Shown here piece by piece: positions 1 through 7,046 of a stretch of DNA of 7,713 nt. The DNA is from an uncultured Chloroflexota bacterium (GTDB taxonomy: Bacteria > Chloroflexota > Anaerolineae > Anaerolineales > Anaerolineaceae). Where the stretch lies: the NCBI GenBank assembly GCA_902795255.1, contig CADBKS010000081.1, forward strand, positions 11,809 through 19,521, given 5' to 3'. Position 1 is the first letter of the stretch. Every line of letters starts with the position of its first letter. Position numbers and translations under genes: made by a program. The notes beneath the pieces were generated by a model that ran no database searches, had not been told where the DNA came from, and saw nothing but the letters and a program-made list of their open reading frames with translations.

Positions 1-2159
1 CGGCAGTGGCTGTTGTGCCTGCCGCATGGGTCATTGGCATGCCATATTTCGTTACTACTTTGCTCCGATATGTAATGCCGTCAACTTTTTTGTAGCTGTA
101 TATCTGAAGTTTATAAATGGTGCCGATTTTCATCATGCTGCCATCGACTCTGAGATACGTCCATTTCCCTGTCGAATCGGTCTCAACCGTGAATGTCGGA
201 CTTACCGTTTTTTTCGTTGTTGTGTCAGTGACTTTGACGTTGTAGTGCAGGCTTGTATCTTTATCTTTTGAGATACGGATCAGAATGCCGGTGCTGTATC
301 CTTTAACGCGGCTGTCCCATACTTCCGGTGCCGCCGGTACGTTCGCAGCATATTTCTTGATGTTGGCGAAGTTCAGGACCGGTTTGCTGTAGCTGAAGAC
401 CGTATCGTAAGCAGGATAATCCCAGTTATTCCAGTAGGTGCGGCGGTCGGTGGTTTTGTCCGTGATGGTCTTGAGGATCTTTTCGTATTCCGCGACCGTC
501 TGGTTCGGGAAAGCCTGTTTCAGGATCGCGAAGGCACCGGTGACCATCGGAGTGGCCATGGAGGTACCGCTCATGGTGGTGTATCCGGAAGGATAACTGG
601 CTGAGTAAATGTATGTGCCCGGAGCGGTGATATCGACCAGCTTGGCATGGTTGGAAAAGCTGGAAAGCTTCGGGGTAGTCATATCCGCCAGTGCGCCGAT
701 GGAGTAGGCTTTGGAGATGCAGGACGGGGAGGAGATCCCGTCGTCCCAGCCGTTGTTGCCGCTTGCGACCACCGGGATCATGCCGGCGCTGACGAGGTCA
801 TCGAAATAGTCGGCTTCAGTGGAATTGGCGGAGTCGCAGGCGGAAGAATATTTGGTGCTGCCGCCGTAGCTCATGTTGATGGCGGTGATATCCGTACCGT
901 TTTTCTTGAGGGAAAGCAGGTAATCATATGCCTTCATCTCATCGGTGCTGAACATGGTGTTGGAGCAGCATCTGCCGGTGGATGAATAGTTGTCACAGGC
1001 ATAATTGTAGGCCTGGCTGCTGTCGCATGCCCAGGTGTATTCGGTGAAGGCCTGGACCGCGACGATCTTGGCTTTCTGGGCGATCCCGTCTTTGCCTGCG
1101 GCAATGCCCGTCACATGGGAGCCGTGGGCAAAATTGGATTTGGTGATCGCGTTGCTGGCGGCAGCGGCCGCAGACGTTGCGCAGTGTGTACTGGCCGCTC
1201 GTCCCGCTTGTCCCGTAGCAGCGCTGGGCGATGACACGGCCTTTGTACTGCTCGTGATTGCTGTCCAGACCGGTGTCGATGACGGCAATGACCGCTCCGT
1301 CACCATAATACCCGAGGTTGTGGGCGGTGCTGACGGAAGTGATCGCTTCGGTGTGTCCGTCCAGGTTGACGGCTTTGGAAACGGATTCCGGATCGTAGTC
1401 GCTTGGGACGGGGTCAATGATGAATTTCATATCACCGCCGAAGACCTTTTGCAGGTCCGCGTTGCCGGCGGTGAAGGCAAGGATCTGTTCAAGTGTCCCC
1501 TGAAGGGTTACGGCGTGCAGTTCGAACAGCGGAGTGGCATCAGCCATCCCGAGAGCCAGTGCGCGTTCGCTTTCAGCCTGTTCCGTGCCCGGTTCAACGG
1601 CTGCGGCGACGAAGAAGGTGCGCTGCATGGTTTCCGAGAACGCGTTCCCGGTGAAGGCGGAAGCTTCGATGAAATCAAGGTAGCGGTTCACGATATCGGA
1701 TTGGATCTTGCCGCGGTCTGCCGCGTCGATTCCGAGCAAGGAGCTGCCTTCCTGCAGATCAGCTGCGTCTTTGGGCTGATTTCCGCTGACGGTGATCTCA
1801 CAGACTGCGAAAGCGGCAGCGTCAAAACTTTCGGCAAGCACGCGGACGGTGCCCGGCTTCAGTGCGGTGACGGTGTTGTTCACCGCGTCGATCGAGACGA
1901 CGGAGTCATCGGTCGTGAACCAGTTCAATGACTGGATGGAGGCGTTTTCCGGCTGGAACTCCATCTCGAAGCTGTGTGTCTGGCCGGGTTCAAGCGTGAG
2001 TTCGCTCACGCCCAGGTCGATTCCCGTGATCGGGATGTAAACTTTCCCGGCAGGAGCTGCTTCTTCCTGCGCGGCTGCCGGAAAGCTGGCGAGCAGGAGG
2101 AAAAGGGCCAGGAGAACCAGCGCGATTCTTTTTGTTTGGTTGTTAAGCAGGGTGTTCAT
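1..2159 (-). pseudogene. Secreted S8 (subtilisin-like) serine protease, copy A; frameshifted and cut off by the window edge
   Basis: Secreted endopeptidase of the subtilase family, homologous along its length to the complete copy at 2352-5906. The start ATG at 2157-2159 has AAGGAG six bases upstream. Residues 1-30 are a signal peptide (basic start, LVLLALFLLLA core, AAA|Q site). Residues about 48-126 look like a Big_2 Ig-like domain and about 140-250 like an inhibitor I9-type propeptide. The catalytic Asp is in AVIDTG (residue 295, 1275-1277). The frame then breaks near 1184. The original frame runs on with unrelated sequence to a stop at 993-995, giving 388 residues. Reading on from 1183 in the other frame restores the family: HGSHVTG with catalytic His at 1124-1126, oxyanion Asn in ASGNNG at 755-757, and GTSMATP with catalytic Ser at 560-562. 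This frame is open for 394 codons to the left edge. As written the protein would be inactive. It is a recent pseudogene or a one-site sequence error. By comparison with copy B, about 430 C-terminal residues lie outside. Confidence 0.88.
1181..1190 (-). other. Frameshift site in copy A at an ACACAC tract
   Basis: On the coding strand the codons run TAC ACA C TGC. The upstream frame is correct through ACA (1187-1185) and the downstream frame is correct from TGC (1183-1181), so base 1184 is one too many or two bases are missing. The spot is a three-unit AC repeat (1189-1184). Adding one more AC unit would restore the frame and encode Gln-Tyr-Thr-His-Cys, and the Cys lines up with the conserved Cys331 of copy B. 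The break lies between the catalytic Asp and His. Confidence 0.8.
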
Positions 2160-2196
2160 GATACTCTCCTTATTAAATAAACACGATATGGAATAT

Positions 2197-2210
2197 TAAA
2201 GTGCACTTTA
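2197..2210. promoter_or_regulatory. 14-bp perfect palindrome in the copy A leader, possible operator
   Basis: TAAAGTGCACTTTA reads the same on both strands and ends 37 bases before the copy A start codon. A weak minus-strand promoter candidate surrounds it: TTGGCA (2213-2218 on the plus strand) as -35, with TAATAT (2193-2198) or TATTCC (2190-2195) as -10. The palindrome would then lie in the spacer. That position suits a dimeric repressor, but no regulator family is recognised. No similar palindrome occurs upstream of copy B. The promoter assignment itself is weak. Confidence 0.35.
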
Positions 2211-2283
2211 CATGCCAATTGCAGAATGTGATTGCGTGTAGAAGAATTCGAACAACCGGCTTGTAACGAAAGGGGGAGGTGTG

Positions 2284-2313
2284 AAAAAAAGACCGCCGGT
2301 CTTGCCGGCGGTC
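2284..2313 (-). terminator. Rho-independent terminator of copy B
   Basis: A perfect 9-bp stem (GACCGCCGG at 2291-2299 with its complement at 2305-2313) closes a 5-nt loop. In the minus-strand direction it is followed by seven T (2290-2284). It starts 38 bases after the copy B stop codon, so copy B probably ends its transcript here and copy A is transcribed separately. The terminator after copy C has the same design and stem bases. Confidence 0.9.
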
Positions 2314-2351
2314 AAAGGGTTTATTACAGGATGTTTTCAGTATGGCTGCGG

Positions 2352-5300
2352 TTAGCCGAAGGACGGGACAGCCGAATCGTGCTGATATCCATCGTCGTCA
2401 TCATCGTCCAGACGGTAGAATTCGATGGTGTTCGGGTCGGTGCTGCCGGCGTCGGTGCTTCCTTCATCGGATCCTTCGTCAGAAACTTCGTCAGATCCTT
2501 CATCGGAAACTTCGTCAGATCCTTCTCCGGTAGCCGGTTCTTCGCTGCCGTCATCTTCCTCATCTTCCCAGACCGGATCTTCGATGGCGTTCTCACCTTC
2601 GACCAGGTCGAAATCGCCTGCCAGTTCGATCTCAGCGTCGAATTCGGCATCGGGGTCTTCTGCATCAATATCTTTGCTGATGAATCCTTCCATGGAGCCT
2701 TCAGCTATGAGCAGAGCCAGAACTTCTTCGTTGTAAGCTTCTTCTTCAGTCAGATAATCCGGCAGCGCATCATAGATCTCATTCATATCGATTTCTTCAT
2801 CAACAACGCTGTAGACCGGTTCTCCAATTTCCGCAGATTTCGGGCTGACCAGGTTCTTTGCGATCGTGCCCGGGGAATAGACTTTCTTCCCGTTGACAAC
2901 TTTATACTGCATTACATAGAAGGTGTAGTATCTTGTTTTGATATCAACGTTCAGTTTCTTTCCGCATGTATCGGAAGCCGCTTCGCAGAGAAGTTGGAAA
3001 TTGCCGTCATTCTGCCGGTAAAGGACGCTGATGCCCTTTGCAGCGCTGTCTTTTTTGATCGTGACGGTGAACTTGTTGGATCCGCTCTGGATGATCGGGC
3101 TGGCAGGAGCTGCGAGACCGGATGCCGAGGAATTATTGAGGAGAACGATGCCCGGCCCGTAGTGGCGTTTGCCGCTGGGTGAATTCTTATACTTCATGAC
3201 ATAGAATTCATAGGCTCCGGATTTTTTCAGACTTTTGATCGAACAGCTGTTTCCGGTGGATTCACAACCGTTTTTGATCGCCCCACCGGTCTCGCGGTAG
3301 AGGACGCGCAGACCGTTGACGGAGGAATCCTTGGTCATGGAGATCTTTGCAGTCGTGCTGTTGGACCAAGTCACTTTTGCACCGGAAGGAGTGCTGAGCG
3401 GCATGAAGTAAACCTTGGAAATGGTGGAACCCCACAGGTATGTTTTGTTATATAAGATGTAGGAGTTTGCGACCACTTCATAGAGTTTACCATTGGTGAG
3501 ACCGCTTTTCGTCCATAAAGCAGAACCGGTGCCGTTGATGTATTTGGTGTCGACACGTTTCCCGCCTGAAGCTTCGCGGATAAACAGACGGGTACCATCC
3601 GAATAGGAAACAGGTGTACCATTGATCGTTACGGCTTTGTTTTTAGGCGACGCAGTAACACCGATGACTGAACGCAGTGGAGTGGCGTATTTTGTGACCG
3701 TGTTGGTCTTATACGGGGAGGTTTGCGTGATCTGAAGCTTATAAATATTTCCGGGCTGCAGTTTTGAACTCTGCAGGGAGATTTTCAGATACTTGCCGGT
3801 AGGATCTTTTGTCGCAGCGATCGTTACATTTGACAGAACCGTTTTGTTTGTCTTTACATCGATCGCGGAAACAGTGAATTTCGGGTTTGAGCTGTTAATA
3901 TCGCTGAGCGGTACTTTGATCAGAATACCGTCCGAAAAACCGATGACCCAGCGGTTAGCAATGTGCAGGTATTTGGTGATATTGGCGAAGTTCATGACCT
4001 TTGTCTTGTAAGAGTAGGTCTTGTCTTCTGTTTCATAGTTATCACCGTAGCGGAAATTGACGGTTTTTGAAGAGATGTTCTTCAGGATAGATTTGTACTC
4101 ATCGACGGAACGCAGCGGGAAGGCCTGATGGATGATCGCCATACCGCCGGTGACCATCGGAGTCGCCATGGATGTGCCGGACATGTATTCGTAGCAGTTT
4201 TTAGTGCCCGCGGAGTCGGAACAGGTGGCGCCGTTTTCATACACATAAACGGAGGACCAGATGTTCGTTCCCGGAGCGGTGATGGCTACGTTTTTGCTGT
4301 GGTTGGAGAAAGAAACGATCTTCGGGGTGGATTCATCCGCCAGGGCGCCGACCGCGTAAGCATTGGAAAGACAGGCCGGGGCGCCGATCTGTTCGTCGAG
4401 GTATTCATTCCCCGCGGCCGCAGCCGGAACGATCTCCGCTTCGATCAGGTCATCAAAGAAATCCTTGGTGTCCGGATCGTCGCTGTCACAGGCTGAGGCC
4501 CAGCCGACCGTGTTCCCTTCGTCATCGGACATCGTCCAGCCGTAGCTCATGTTGACCGCGCTGATCTTGGGCAGCCCCTCTTTGACCAGGGCTTTCTGGG
4601 TGTCGATGAGGTAATCGTAAGCCTCATATTCCTGTTCGCTCAGCATGGAGGACGTGCAGCACCTGTTGTTGGCTTCTGTGTAGTCATCGCAGTGGCGCTT
4701 GTAACCGTATTGTTCGTAGATGTCGTCGATCCAGGTGCATTGATATATCAGTTCACTGAATGCCTGCACGCCGACGATCTTCGCCTTCGGGGCGATCCCG
4801 TCGCGGCCGGCCGCGATGCCGGCGACGTGGGAACCGTGGTTGAAGTTGCTGCGGGTCACCGCGCCGGATGCGGCAGCCGCGCCGGTGCCGGAAGCCTCGG
4901 TTTTCCCGCCTTTGCAGACCGGGTTGATATCATATCCGGAGTCGGAGAATGGTTCGGAGGAGAAGCAGTGTTCGTAAACGACGCGGCCGGTGAATTGTTC
5001 GTGGCTGCTGATCATGCCGGTGTCGATCACCGCGACGGTCGTCCCGGTGCCGTCCAGGCCGGCTTTATGTGCGGCGCTGATTTTTGACAGGGCTTCGGTA
5101 TTGGCGCCGAGGTTCATGGCTTTCTGGACGCTTTCGGTACTGAATTCACCGGGGGTCGGTTCGCTGAGCACGATCTGTTCACCGCCGGAGATCCGGATGA
5201 GGTCGGCATTTTTGCCCGTGAAGGCCAGGATCTGTTCCATGGTCCCCAGCAGGGTCACGGCATGCAGGTTCATCAGCGGGTGGGCGCTCTTCATACCGAG

Positions 5301-5906
5301 CGCGAGGGCACGTTTGCTTTCGGCTTCTTCCGTGCCCGGAGTGACTCTCGCAGTGACGGAGTAAACGTGCTGCATGGCGGCGCTGAAGGCCTGCGGGGTG
5401 TAATTGCTGTTCAGGACCAGATCCAGATGGCGTTTAAAAGTCCTGGAGGTGATCTTTCCCAGATCTTCTTCGGAAAGGCTGATCATTTCCGCGCCGGAAC
5501 GGACCTTAGCCGCGTCTTTTTTCTGCGGGCCGGTAACGGTCACTGTGCAGACTGCGTGGGCGCTGCCGCTGAGGCTTTCGGCGAGGATCGTCGTTTCACC
5601 TGCGGAAAGGGCCGTGACGGTGAAGGTGGCGGAATCCACGCTGACAACGGTTTCATCCGCGACGAACCAGCCGAGTGCGGGGACCGCCGGGAACTCCGGT
5701 ACGAAGGTGACGTCGAACCGGTAGCTCTCTCCGGCTTCCAGCGTCAGTTCGCTGACACCGAGGTCGACCTTTGAGATCGGTGCGTAACTGATTTTGCTGA
5801 TATCAAAATCAGCGTTGATTTCCTGTGCCGAGGCCGGGAGGCTCATCAGCAGCAGGAACAGGAACAACAGAGGACCGAAGGCCCGGAACAAGGTTTTATG
5901 ATTCAT
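2352..5906 (-). CDS. Secreted multidomain S8 (subtilisin-like) serine protease, copy B, complete
   Basis: Exported endopeptidase of 1184 residues, much longer than a minimal subtilisin. The ATG at 5904-5906 has AGGAG (5914-5918) seven bases upstream; the stop is TAA. Domains: signal peptide 1-28 (ASA|Q); Big_2-like Ig domain about 48-126; I9-like propeptide about 140-250, expected to be removed on maturation; S8 domain about 285-645; Fn3-like repeats about 746-832, 843-922 and 940-1018; acidic tail about 1030-1184. The catalytic set is complete: Asp295 in AVIDTG, His357 in HGSHVAG, Asn500 in AAAGNE, Ser579 in GTSMATP. Fifteen cysteines, many in close pairs (390/406, 416/417, 562/571, 881/888, 974/981), suggest a disulfide-stabilised exoprotein. 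The tail holds a DEVSDEGS repeat, a run of six Asp and the end VPSFG. No LPxTG motif or C-terminal membrane helix is visible, so the protein may be released or held by an unknown means. The family call is firm; substrate and domain limits are inferred. Confidence 0.95.
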   Translation of the reverse strand: MNHKTLFRAFGPLLFLFLLLMSLPASAQEINADFDISKISYAPISKVDLGVSELTLEAGESYRFDVTFVPEFPAVPALGWFVADETVVSVDSATFTVTALSAGETTILAESLSGSAHAVCTVTVTGPQKKDAAKVRSGAEMISLSEEDLGKITSRTFKRHLDLVLNSNYTPQAFSAAMQHVYSVTARVTPGTEEAESKRALALGMKSAHPLMNLHAVTLLGTMEQILAFTGKNADLIRISGGEQIVLSEPTPGEFSTESVQKAMNLGANTEALSKISAAHKAGLDGTGTTVAVIDTGMISSHEQFTGRVVYEHCFSSEPFSDSGYDINPVCKGGKTEASGTGAAAASGAVTRSNFNHGSHVAGIAAGRDGIAPKAKIVGVQAFSELIYQCTWIDDIYEQYGYKRHCDDYTEANNRCCTSSMLSEQEYEAYDYLIDTQKALVKEGLPKISAVNMSYGWTMSDDEGNTVGWASACDSDDPDTKDFFDDLIEAEIVPAAAAGNEYLDEQIGAPACLSNAYAVGALADESTPKIVSFSNHSKNVAITAPGTNIWSSVYVYENGATCSDSAGTKNCYEYMSGTSMATPMVTGGMAIIHQAFPLRSVDEYKSILKNISSKTVNFRYGDNYETEDKTYSYKTKVMNFANITKYLHIANRWVIGFSDGILIKVPLSDINSSNPKFTVSAIDVKTNKTVLSNVTIAATKDPTGKYLKISLQSSKLQPGNIYKLQITQTSPYKTNTVTKYATPLRSVIGVTASPKNKAVTINGTPVSYSDGTRLFIREASGGKRVDTKYINGTGSALWTKSGLTNGKLYEVVANSYILYNKTYLWGSTISKVYFMPLSTPSGAKVTWSNSTTAKISMTKDSSVNGLRVLYRETGGAIKNGCESTGNSCSIKSLKKSGAYEFYVMKYKNSPSGKRHYGPGIVLLNNSSASGLAAPASPIIQSGSNKFTVTIKKDSAAKGISVLYRQNDGNFQLLCEAASDTCGKKLNVDIKTRYYTFYVMQYKVVNGKKVYSPGTIAKNLVSPKSAEIGEPVYSVVDEEIDMNEIYDALPDYLTEEEAYNEEVLALLIAEGSMEGFISKDIDAEDPDAEFDAEIELAGDFDLVEGENAIEDPVWEDEEDDGSEEPATGEGSDEVSDEGSDEVSDEGSDEGSTDAGSTDPNTIEFYRLDDDDDDGYQHDSAVPSFG
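2470..2525 (-). repeat. 24-bp tandem repeat coding for the DEVSDEGS acidic repeat of copy B
   Basis: Two 24-bp units (2470-2493 and 2494-2517) differ at only two bases, and an 8-base partial third unit follows to 2525. On the coding strand the repeat gives SDEVSDEG-type octapeptides in the acidic tail of copy B. The matching region of copy C is acidic and Ser-rich but lacks this unit, so the array is particular to copy B and may change length by slippage. Confidence 0.8.
2598..3093. repeat. 496-bp direct repeat, copy B unit
   Basis: This stretch codes for the last Fn3-like repeat and the first part of the acidic tail of copy B. It aligns without any gap to 6551-7046 in copy C, both being exactly 496 bases, with long identical runs and scattered substitutions. 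The two units are in the same orientation about 3.95 kb apart. They are paralogous gene segments, not a mobile element. Confidence 0.85.
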
Positions 5907-6052
5907 TGTTTTTCTCCTGTAATATGGTAAGAATACCGTCCATTCGGGACGATATTTGGGTTACGCGGTTTGTTTGTGTTGTGTGTTTGATCCATTGCTT
6001 ATTTGGTTCTTCCACCGGCTCGGGACCGGAGTTTTGTTTCATTTCGTTTCGT

Positions 6053-6081
6053 ATAAGATATCCCTTTATATTGGGTTGCAA
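6053..6081 (-). promoter_or_regulatory. Possible sigma-70-type promoter of copy B
   Basis: On the minus strand TTGCAA (6076-6081) and TCTTAT (6053-6058) are spaced by 17 bases and each matches the -35 or -10 consensus at four of six positions. It would give a leader of roughly 140 nt before the copy B ATG. The match is modest and such pairs occur by chance in AT-rich leaders. Confidence 0.25.
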
Positions 6082-6143
6082 AGAACGTGCCATATCTCTC
6101 CACGGGGATTTGAGTCGGATAAATACATTTTTTTCAGAAAAGG

Positions 6144-6171
6144 ATATATTGGGACCATCGTCCCAATATAT
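6144..6171. promoter_or_regulatory. Perfect inverted repeat (12-bp arms, 4-nt loop) upstream of copy B
   Basis: ATATATTGGGAC (6144-6155) and its exact complement (6160-6171) flank the loop CATC. It lies about 240 bases upstream of the copy B start and about 160 bases beyond the copy C terminator. Neither side carries a proper T-run, so it is not a standard intrinsic terminator. It could be an operator, an RNA processing hairpin or part of a small non-coding transcript. The structure is certain; the role is unknown. Confidence 0.5.
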
Positions 6172-6333
6172 GCGGCTGCGGCAGTCGGGGAGATAGTGCC
6201 GTACGTGCCGGATGGGGCGATTGGATGTGGGGAAAAGTGCTGAATGAACTGTCACCCCGGATATGTTTTGGACGGGAGCACCGCGGAATACCTGATACTT
6301 CTGCTGACGGGGCAGTTTTGCGGACTTTTCTGT

Positions 6334-6363
6334 AAAAAATGACCGCCGGCAAGCCCTGCGGTC
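6334..6363 (-). terminator. Rho-independent terminator of copy C
   Basis: The 23-nt hairpin at 6341-6363 has a 9-bp stem with one mismatch and a 5-nt loop, followed in the minus direction by A and then six T (6339-6334). It begins 25 bases after the copy C stop codon. Its first stem arm is identical to that of the copy B terminator, and hairpin length is the same, so the terminators were duplicated along with the genes. Confidence 0.85.
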
Positions 6364-6388
6364 AAAGGTTTTAGTGCGGTTTGTGCGG

Positions 6389-7046
6389 TCAGCGGAAGGA
6401 CGGTACGGTTGGGTCGTGCTGCCGTTCTTCGTCGTCGAGACGATAGAATTCAAATTTGTTTGGATCGTTGCTGCTGTTCTCAGAGCTGCCTTCTTCGGAG
6501 TCTTCGCCGGATCCGTCTCCGTCATCGGGCTCATCTTCCGGGATTGGCCCTTCAACCAGGTCAAAATCGCCGGCCAGTTCGATCTCATCGTCAAATTCGA
6601 ACTCCGGGCTGTCAGCTTCGAGATCCTTGCTGATGAAGCTTTCCATGGATCCTTCAGCTATGAGCAGTGCCAGAACTTCTTCGTTGTAAGATTCTTCTTC
6701 GGTCAGGTAATCCGGCAGTGCATCATAGATCTCATTTATATCGATTTCTTCATTGACAATGCTGTAGACCGGTTCGGCAATTTCCGCGGACTTTGGGCTG
6801 GACAGGTTCTTTGCGATCGTGCCCGGGGAATAGACTTTCTTCCCGTTGACGACTTTGTACTGCATTATGTAGAAAGTGTAATATCTTGATTTGATATCAA
6901 CGCTCATTTTCTTGGCGCATGTGTTGGATGCCGCTTCGCAGAGGAGCTGGAAATTGCCGTCATTCTGCCGGTAAAGTACGCTGATGCCCTTTGCCGCGCT
7001 GTCTTTTTTGATCGTGACGGTGAACTTATTGGATCCGCTCTGGATG
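6389..7046 (-). CDS. C-terminal part of a third S8 protease paralog, copy C (partial, fused to mtaB)
   Basis: These roughly 218 codons end with TGA at 6389-6391. They match residues about 939-1184 of copy B, starting at IQSGSNKF. They cover the last Fn3-like repeat with a C-x6-C pair, the very conserved segment around DALPDYLTEEE, and an acidic Ser/Glu/Asp tail. The end, FYRLDDEERQHDPTVPSFR, matches that of copy B. Agreement is close up to LVEG; after that the tail differs in sequence and is shorter (no DEVSDEGS repeat). No signal peptide, propeptide or catalytic domain is present, because upstream of IQSGS the frame changes abruptly to mtaB. In the genome this is probably the 3' end of a complete protease gene whose 5' part has been replaced in this contig. 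The homology is clear; the idea that the native gene is full length is inferred. Confidence 0.85.
6551..7046. repeat. 496-bp direct repeat, copy C unit
   Basis: Gap-free partner of 2598-3093. Its right end coincides exactly with the join to the mtaB fragment: the shared sequence stops at 7046 and the next base differs from copy B. That coincidence marks the breakpoint. Confidence 0.85.

Larger units (their letters stand above)
5907..6388. other. 482-nt intergenic region between copy C and copy B
   Basis: I see no supportable gene here on either strand; the open frames crossing it show no family resemblance and mostly run into the copy C tail in a wrong frame. It holds the copy B ribosome binding site (5914-5918), a possible copy B promoter, a 12-bp-arm hairpin (6144-6171) and the copy C terminator (6334-6363). 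About 6172-6333 has nothing I can assign. Confidence 0.7.

Noticed and set aside
1035..1931. Long plus-strand open frame of 298 codons
   Set aside because: It lies antisense to copy A and its translation shows no recognisable motifs; long antisense frames are expected in GC-rich coding sequence.
2232..3182. Plus-strand open frame of 316 codons
   Set aside because: Antisense to the acidic tail and Fn3-like repeats of copy B. A similar shadow opposite copy C (6374-6889) follows from the same paralogous sequence.
5937..5951. Small hairpin CGTCC / GGACG just upstream of the copy B ribosome binding site
   Set aside because: Only five base pairs, and it does not cover the ribosome binding site.
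6248..6316. Imperfect inverted repeat (ACTGTCACCCCG with CGGGGCAGT)
   Set aside because: The arms pair only with a three-base bulge and are about 50 bases apart, which is easily due to chance.
5896..6594. Minus-strand open frame of 232 codons across the intergenic region
   Set aside because: Its first-read part is the copy C tail in a wrong frame, it crosses the copy C terminator, and the rest resembles nothing I know.
7032..7037. GGATCC (BamHI site) at the join, as a mark of a cloning ligation
   Set aside because: The same GGATCC is in copy B at this position, so it belongs to the native gene; identity also runs past it, so the break is not demonstrably at the cut site.
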